From Candidatus Nitrohelix vancouverensis (GTDB lineage: Bacteria > Nitrospinota > Nitrospinia > Nitrospinales > VA-1), in assembly GCA_015698305.1 (NCBI GenBank), contig CP048620.1:1514557-1578556 (forward strand): a stretch of 64,000 bases of DNA, written 5' to 3'. The notes beneath the pieces were generated by a model. That model saw nothing but the letters and a program-made list of their open reading frames with translations, made no database searches and was not told the origin of the DNA. This document shows positions 59,325 to 64,000 of this stretch, piece by piece. Position 1 is the first letter of the stretch, and the number at the start of each line of letters is the position of its first letter. The translations under genes and the position numbers were made by a program.

Positions 59325-60576
59325 AGAGTTCGTTGAAGCGCTCAAAAAAATCCGGGAAGGATTTTTCAACGCATTGAGGATTGATGATTTTGACGCCCGG
59401 GATGGCAAGTCCGGCGAGAGCAAAGCTCATGGCCATTCGGTGATCGTCGTAAGTTTCGATTGCCGCGCCCCTGTAGTTTCCGGGAATGATGTTGAGAAAG
59501 TCGTCGCCGGCTTCGACCGAGGCGCCGAGGCGGCTCAGCTCCTGCGACAGGGCGGCGATGCGATCCGTTTCCTTGATGCGCAGATTGCCGATGCCGGTGA
59601 TGCGCGTGACCCCCTTCGCGAACAAGGCGACCACGGCAAGCGTTTGGGCGACGTCGGGCATATTATTCATGTTGATGTCGATCCCGCGCAAGGGCTTCCC
59701 TATCACGGTGATTTTGTTTTCCCCCGTTTGTATCTCGCAACCCATTTGCTGAAGGGCGTTGAGGAATTCCTTGTCGCCCTGCACGCTGTCGGGATTGAGT
59801 CGTTCGACCGTCGCCTTGCCTCCAGTGATGGCGGCGGCGGCGAAGAAATAAGACGCGCTCGAAAAATCGCCTTCGACCAGATAATCCCGCGCTTTGTAGC
59901 GTTGTCCGGCGGCGACGCGGAATGTCTGGAAGCTCTCATTTTCTACAGTCACCCCGAAGGCCTTCATGATATCGAGGGTGATCAGCGCGTAGGATTTCGA
60001 GGTGAGGTCTCCGTTGATATGGATCACCGCGCCGGTTTCAAAGCAGGGCGACGATAGCAGAAGCGAGGTGAGGTACTGACTGCTCTTGTCCCCGGCGATA
60101 TGAATTTCTCCTCCGGGCACGCCGCCTCCGGCAATTTGCAGGGGAGGGCAACCGTTGTCGTTGACGGAAACGGCTTTGACGCCCATGGCGTTCAGCGCAT
60201 CCAGCAAATCCCGAATCGGGCGCTCGCGCATGCGTTCGCTACCATCCAGACAGGAGGGGCCGGGAGCCAGCGCGGCGAATGTGGTCAGAAAGCGCATGGC
60301 GGTTCCTGCATTGCCGACGCTGATCGTCTCTTGCGGCGCGTTCAGGCGTCCGCCATTGCCCGCAACGCGGAATGCGGAAGTGTGCTTCTCGACCGTTACG
60401 CCGAACTGATTCAGAGCCGTACTCATATAGTGTGTGTCGTCGCTGAACAGCGGGTGACTCAGGAGACTGACCCCTTCCGCCAGCGCGGCGATCAGCAATG
60501 CCCGGTTGGTGTAACTTTTAGAGCCCGGACAGGCAATGACGGCGTTAATGTTTTGCGCAGGTTTTATTTCGATCAC
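59311..60576 (-). CDS. aroA: EPSP synthase AroA
   Basis: This 421-aa 3-phosphoshikimate 1-carboxyvinyltransferase joins shikimate-3-phosphate and phosphoenolpyruvate in chorismate synthesis. Hallmarks are the N-terminal [32 protein letters not shown] with the Gly-Thr loop, [13 protein letters not shown], and the late [13 protein letters not shown] and [15 protein letters not shown]. The length is typical. The start is GTG at 60576 with GGAA upstream. The gene is the first of a two-gene run with the DUF255 gene. Confidence 0.96.
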   Translation of the reverse strand: MIEIKPAQNINAVIACPGSKSYTNRALLIAALAEGVSLLSHPLFSDDTHYMSTALNQFGVTVEKHTSAFRVAGNGGRLNAPQETISVGNAGTAMRFLTTFAALAPGPSCLDGSERMRERPIRDLLDALNAMGVKAVSVNDNGCPPLQIAGGGVPGGEIHIAGDKSSQYLTSLLLSSPCFETGAVIHINGDLTSKSYALITLDIMKAFGVTVENESFQTFRVAAGQRYKARDYLVEGDFSSASYFFAAAAITGGKATVERLNPDSVQGDKEFLNALQQMGCEIQTGENKITVIGKPLRGIDINMNNMPDVAQTLAVVALFAKGVTRITGIGNLRIKETDRIAALSQELSRLGASVEAGDDFLNIIPGNYRGAAIETYDDHRMAMSFALAGLAIPGVKIINPQCVEKSFPDFFERFNELYDES

Positions 60577-60957
60577 TTTAGATTCCGGTAAAAAAACAAA
60601 GCACTATAGCACACTGAGCCGTCAGGAATCGAACCGTAAGGCGGTTAAAAGAATTCCCGTCAATTGGTGAAAAACAGGGGGAGGAACGCTGACAAGGTTT
60701 TATCCTAATCAATTTGTTCTGACATCGAAATACAATGCTATTCCACTCACAAGCCTTGTCGGGATTGGTTCGTAAGGACGGATGCGATAATATTTCGAAG
60801 TGGTGAAAAAAATAAGGACTAATGCTGATAGGATTTATTCCTACAAAAAGAAAATTTTTTTTAAAGCGTATTCTTGTTTCGGGATTTTCTTTTTGCTATG
60901 ATGACGTCGTTATACCTTTTAAATAGGAGGCGAAGGCGGCAAGGACTGCGCCCAGTT
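60577..60957. other. 381-bp divergent intergenic region
   Basis: The region separates aroA from the next plus-strand gene. It holds a likely sigma-70 promoter for the plus strand at 60874-60902, a purine-rich leader with AGGAGG (60925-60930), a small AACCG-TAAGG-CGGTT dyad near 60631, and A/T-rich sequence. I see no gene in it. Confidence 0.55.
60874..60902 (+). promoter_or_regulatory. Probable sigma-70 promoter
   Basis: TTGTTT (60874-60879) and TATGAT (60897-60902) are separated by exactly 17 bp, a good match to the -35/-10 consensus. A transcript would begin near 60909, about 49 nt before the ATG at 60958. This also argues against translation starts inside the promoter. Confidence 0.55.
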
Positions 60958-61278
60958 ATGACGACTTCAGATAAAACACCTCAAGGGCAGGAACGTAAAA
61001 AGGAATCACTTTACCAACGATTATGGCTCAGCAAGTCGGAAGATGAAAGGAAGCGAATCAAGTCCTTTGGCCCCCTGTTTTTGTATAGTTTTGGGGTTAT
61101 CTATGGCGTGATTTATCTTTCCATACTGAACACGGTCAATCGCGACCGGGTGGGCACCACTGTAAAAACCTGGTTTGGCGGAGATAAGCCGGAAGTGGTT
61201 GCGGCAAGACAGAAAGAAAAAGAGGACTTGAAAGCCAGCTTCAAGGAATTGCGCAAGAGGGTTTCCGGCGGCAGGTGA
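60958..61278 (+). CDS. Single-span membrane protein, unknown
   Basis: This 106-aa protein has a charged N-terminus (KTPQGQERKKESLYQRL), one membrane segment (about residues 39-60, FGPLFLYSFGVIYGVIYLSIL) and a basic, partly coiled C-terminal tail. I know no family match. I start at ATG 60958 because the longer frame would run through the probable promoter at 60874-60902. The gene is followed by another membrane protein after 43 bp and a SUMF1-fold gene, all on one strand, so the three may share a transcript. Confidence 0.65.
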   Translation: MTTSDKTPQGQERKKESLYQRLWLSKSEDERKRIKSFGPLFLYSFGVIYGVIYLSILNTVNRDRVGTTVKTWFGGDKPEVVAARQKEKEDLKASFKELRKRVSGGR

Positions 61279-61321
61279 TTTACACCTCGTTTTCCCTTGA
61301 ATATTGAAGCGGGCGAAATTT

Positions 61322-61891
61322 ATGCGAAGATTGCTTTATACCTTTAATTTATTTTATCTGTTTGGGCTTTCTTTGTGGCTCGCTGGAATGTTCCTATTGG
61401 GAATTCTGGTCGAGATCATGGTTCGCATCAACCTGAAAGACGATCCGTCCAAGGGTAGCGTGATCATGAATCAGATCATGGACGTTTTTAATGTTCATGT
61501 GATCTATACCTGTATCGGGCTCATGGTTGCGGCTGAGATATTCAAGCTTGTGATGGCGAAAACGGGAAGCGCCGGATACCAGGAGAACATCGTCACCAAG
61601 AGACGTTGGACGCGGGAAGTCATTCTGGGCATCATGATCGTTTTGGCTATTTATATGGGAAGCGTTTTAAGACCGGAAATGCACGAGGTCGACCGACTCA
61701 AAAAGGCAAATCCCGAGGATAAAAAAATACAGATTCAATTTGACCGTTTTCATGGTAAATTTGTAAACATTTATACGGTCAATATGATTTTAGGATTGGC
61801 TCTTCTGTATATCCATGGGAAGGAAATGACCCGCTTTCGGGAGGATGTCCATGATGGCGGCTCTAAAGTAGCTACCCCTCCTCCACGCTAG
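61322..61891 (+). CDS. Four-span membrane protein, DUF4149-like
   Basis: This 189-aa protein has four predicted membrane helices: about residues 5-27 (LFYLFGLSLWLAGMFLLGILV), 53-73, 97-115 and 150-168. The first helix with a LWLAGMF-type motif recalls DUF4149/TMEM205-like proteins, an assignment made by eye. The short loops carry conserved-looking Asp/Arg residues such as RWTREVILGIM. I use ATG 61322, where the first helix begins. It lies between two co-directional genes; function unknown. Confidence 0.6.
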   Translation: MRRLLYTFNLFYLFGLSLWLAGMFLLGILVEIMVRINLKDDPSKGSVIMNQIMDVFNVHVIYTCIGLMVAAEIFKLVMAKTGSAGYQENIVTKRRWTREVILGIMIVLAIYMGSVLRPEMHEVDRLKKANPEDKKIQIQFDRFHGKFVNIYTVNMILGLALLYIHGKEMTRFREDVHDGGSKVATPPPR

Positions 61892-61912
61892 GCTTGGTTT
61901 TGAATCGATTGA

Positions 61913-62914
61913 ATGTTGAAACGTTTTCTAGCCAGTTTTTTTATTTGTTGTTTGGGCATTGTTGTATCGCAGACTTCTCTTGTTCTCGCGGACGATACTG
62001 TTGAAGTTGAAGACCCTTACGCCGCTTCTGCCGAAGCGGAGACGTCGTCGTCTGATGACGAAGAAGACCCCTCCTCACCTGATCCCAATCTCTCACTGAT
62101 CCCTTCCGTTGACGACTATCAACGAATGGTAATGGTCCCAGCGGGCGGTTTTAAAATGGGATCGACTTTCTCAGAAATCAAAGATTATCTGGCCGCTTGC
62201 AGGAAGGTGGATAAAAACTGCGCCTTATGGTGGTTTGATGATGAATTGCCGAAGCACGACGTCTATCTGTATAGTTTCTGGATCGACATCTTCGAAGTGA
62301 CTAATAAAGAATACCTGGAATTTGTGCTTGCCACCGACCGCCGACCCGCGCTGGACGAAACCTGCGAGACAGAGCGATGCTGGGCGGGTAATATCTGGAA
62401 GGGAAAATCCTTTCCTGAGAAAGCCGCCAACCAGCCGGTGACTCAGGTCAGCTGGGAAGACGCTTATGAATATTGCGCCTGGCGAGGCAAACGTCTACCT
62501 ACCGAGGCTGAATGGGAAAAAGCCGCGCGCGGTCCCGGCGGTGGCATCTACCCCTGGGGAGACAGCTCTCCCAAAGGTCGAGCCACTTATAAACGAAAAT
62601 GGCGGGGCGTTTTGACGATGACCAACGTTGGCAGTTATTCGCGAGGAGTGTCGCCTTATGGCGTTCATGACATGGCGGGGAACGTTTGGGAATGGGTGAA
62701 CGACTGGTACGGAAGAAATTATTATAAGAACAGCGCCAAGCGAAATCCCAAGGGTCCCAAAGAAGGATATTTCAGAGTGTCGCGCGGCGGATCGTGGGTG
62801 AATTATGAGGACAGCCTGAGAAGCGCCCTGCGGCGCTGGAGCCGGGCGGATGTACGTTTCAACGACACCGGATTCCGTTGCGCCAAAGACCATGTTCGCA
62901 AGGGTCCTTCATAA
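61913..62914 (+). CDS. Secreted SUMF1/FGE-fold protein without catalytic cysteines
   Basis: This 333-aa protein has a signal peptide (about residues 1-26, SQTSLVLA) and an acidic linker. A formylglycine-generating-enzyme fold (about 72-330) has MVMVPAGGFKMGSTF, VTNKEYLEFV, QVSWEDAYEYCAWRGKRLPTEAEWEKAARG, YGVHDMAGNVWEWVNDWYG and VSRGGSWVN. In true FGE two Cys follow the GGS segment; here that stretch (VNYEDSLRSALRRWSRAD) has none, so sulfatase activation is unlikely. Periplasmic SUMF1-fold proteins can bind ligands or act as oxidases with other residues. It lies after two membrane-protein genes. Confidence 0.85.
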   Translation: MLKRFLASFFICCLGIVVSQTSLVLADDTVEVEDPYAASAEAETSSSDDEEDPSSPDPNLSLIPSVDDYQRMVMVPAGGFKMGSTFSEIKDYLAACRKVDKNCALWWFDDELPKHDVYLYSFWIDIFEVTNKEYLEFVLATDRRPALDETCETERCWAGNIWKGKSFPEKAANQPVTQVSWEDAYEYCAWRGKRLPTEAEWEKAARGPGGGIYPWGDSSPKGRATYKRKWRGVLTMTNVGSYSRGVSPYGVHDMAGNVWEWVNDWYGRNYYKNSAKRNPKGPKEGYFRVSRGGSWVNYEDSLRSALRRWSRADVRFNDTGFRCAKDHVRKGPS

Positions 62915-62954
62915 CCGTGGACGACGGTATAACCAGCCCTCACAGGATTGCGCT

Positions 62955-64000
62955 ATGACTAAACCGAAACGCACCGATGATTTGACGGATGCAGAACGCG
63001 AAATCCTGCGCCCCTATCTTTCCGATGTGGACTCCAGCGTTTTTGTGTTGAAGAATCTCAACCCTGAAGTGATCGGGGCGGCTCTGGCGCGATACAGCCG
63101 GGCGCCGACAGGGTTCAAGGAAACGGTGGCGCGCGAATTCCTCAACGCAGACGGCACGCCCAATGAGGTCAAAGGCACCCAACTGATCGACCGGGTGGTT
63201 AATAAATTTGGCGACGAGTCGGTTTCCGAACTGGCGGTCGCTCCCCTGTGCATCGAAGACGTATCCAATCTCGCCACAAAAATCATTGAAGATTGCCGCA
63301 TTGGCGGCTCCCCTATTGAAGAATCCACGCGCTATGTGTTGTACGACCAGGTTCGCGACGGTCGCTGGCGCTATGTCGTCCCGCCGGGGATCGCGGATTC
63401 TGGACTGGAGGGGAAATACGTCCAGACCATGGATTTTATATTTGAAAGCTACGCCAGTCTGGTGGACCCGGTTCAGGATTTGTTCCGCAAGAAACTTCCC
63501 GAAAATAAATTCCAGATCGATGTGGACCGCAATGGAAAGCATGAAAAAGTAGCGGGAGACGCTCTGGAAAACGACGCGGAGCGCAAAGCCTTTCGACTGG
63601 CTTACGGTTTCACCATACGCAGCGCCGCATGCGATGTGGTGCGATGCATTCTTCCCGCAAGCGCCAAGGCCAATCTGGGCGTGGTGGGCAACGGTCGCTA
63701 TTTCACGGGACTCATCAGCAAGCTGATGACGCATGAATTGAAAGAGGCTCGGGTTCTGGCGGAAAAAATCCAGGAAGCGCTGCAGACCTATATCCCCACG
63801 TTCATCAAGAGAGCGCGAGTCAACGATTACGCCATGCAGAATGAACGCGCCATGCGCGCTCTGTGTCATGAGTTGTTTGATGCGGTTCCCATCGAAACGA
63901 ATCGGGAAGTGGATTTGCTCGAAAATGAAACGGTCGATTTCAAAACAAACCTCATCGCGTCCATGTTGTTTCCTTATCTATCTCATTCGACGCGGCAGAT
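62955..64000 (+). CDS. FAD-dependent thymidylate synthase (ThyX-like), 3' truncated
   Basis: An open frame of 348 codons begins at ATG 62955 and runs off the window. The segment LKNLNPEVIGAALARYSRAPTG is like the N-terminal part of large ThyX-type proteins. The SPIEESTRY segment (about 119-127) is placed like the ThyX RHRxxSxxxxSxR signature, but the spacing and leading residues differ (IEDCRIGG). ThyX makes dTMP from dUMP using FAD and methylene-tetrahydrofolate. The call rests on these similarities seen by eye. The long opposite-strand frame here is a shadow of this gene. Confidence 0.6.
   Translation, partial: MTKPKRTDDLTDAEREILRPYLSDVDSSVFVLKNLNPEVIGAALARYSRAPTGFKETVAREFLNADGTPNEVKGTQLIDRVVNKFGDESVSELAVAPLCIEDVSNLATKIIEDCRIGGSPIEESTRYVLYDQVRDGRWRYVVPPGIADSGLEGKYVQTMDFIFESYASLVDPVQDLFRKKLPENKFQIDVDRNGKHEKVAGDALENDAERKAFRLAYGFTIRSAACDVVRCILPASAKANLGVVGNGRYFTGLISKLMTHELKEARVLAEKIQEALQTYIPTFIKRARVNDYAMQNERAMRALCHELFDAVPIETNREVDLLENETVDFKTNLIASMLFPYLSHSTRQ

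Noticed and set aside
59176-60057. 293-codon plus-strand frame
   Set aside because: It lies wholly across aroA and the end of the DUF255 gene, both with strong family motifs on the minus strand.
61913-62914. Formylglycine-generating enzyme (sulfatase activator)
   Set aside because: The fold matches but the cysteine pair needed for FGE chemistry is missing after the GGS segment, and no sulfatase gene is in the window.
62940-63869. 309-codon open frame on the minus strand
   Set aside because: It is a shadow of the ThyX-like gene at 62955-64000, whose translation shows protein-family segments; the minus frame has no recognisable domain.
1-64000. CRISPR arrays, insertion sequences, prophage, tRNA or rRNA genes
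   Set aside because: No regularly spaced direct repeats, transposase or phage-like proteins, tRNA cloverleaf with CCA-proximal stem, or rRNA-like stretches were recognised by eye.

Overview
This window reads as a chromosomal segment of a flagellated Gram-negative (diderm) bacterium of moderate-to-high G+C content. It carries flagellar export and basal-body genes, sigma-54 control elements, four heptosyltransferase-type (GT9) enzymes, an outer-surface glycan region and c-di-GMP genes. The mixture (FlrBC-like regulators, an ExeA-type ATPase with a SPOR tail, many membrane GT-C glycosyltransferases, a large ThyX-like protein) suggests Nitrospinota or a deltaproteobacterial relative. That placement is an inference; no rRNA gene is present to confirm it. 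I found no tRNA, rRNA, CRISPR array, transposase or prophage gene.

Layout. (1) 1-2.1 kb: an ExeA/MshM-like ATPase tail with a SPOR domain and an MshN-like TPR protein, probably the end of a type IV pilus/MSHA-like cluster; then a DUF502 membrane protein. (2) 2.9-14.9 kb, minus strand: a flagellar regulon ordered AMIN/TPR envelope protein, FlrB-like kinase, FlrC-like sigma-54 activator, flgC, fliF, fliG, fliH, fliI, fliJ, motE. Two near-identical -24/-12 promoters precede the AMIN/TPR gene and flgC. flgB and fliE are not beside flgC. (3) 15.1-18.0 kb: a GAF-GGDEF diguanylate cyclase, an HDOD protein and an HD-GYP phosphodiesterase. (4) 18.1-20.0 kb: an M20 peptidase. (5) 20.1-37.3 kb: a large glycan-assembly region with GT2, three GT-C (PMT/ArnT type), three GT4, four GT9, a radical SAM/SPASM protein and a methyltransferase; two glycosyltransferases carry unusual extra domains. 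(6) 37.4-39.7 kb: a self-contained gene for a 72-aa orphan protein, a double CDGSH iron-sulfur protein and a TIGR01777-SRPBCC fusion. (7) 39.8-52.9 kb: two MBOAT/SGNH acylation modules facing each other; the second is linked to an acyl carrier protein, an FkbH-type glyceryl-ACP synthase, two tiny membrane proteins, methyltransferases, glycosyltransferases, a 2OG-Fe(II) oxygenase and a split CapF-like pair. (8) 53.1-64 kb: mostly housekeeping genes (CrtC/AttH-like lipocalin, DDAH, GGCT-like, thioredoxin, bioB, a YyaL/DUF255 protein, aroA), a small membrane-protein pair, a SUMF1-fold protein lacking FGE cysteines, and a ThyX-like gene cut by the window end.

Most interesting candidate system. 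The minus-strand operon at about 42.6-48.4 kb could load a three-carbon glyceryl unit (FkbH) on a dedicated ACP and hand it to an MBOAT/SGNH pair with two tiny membrane proteins, so decorating a surface glycan built by the neighbouring glycosyltransferases. The components are visible in the sequence; the pathway is inference.

Start codons were adjusted from the longest open frames where signal peptides, domain starts, ribosome-binding sites or overlaps argued for it. TTG starts are frequent at overlapping gene junctions.
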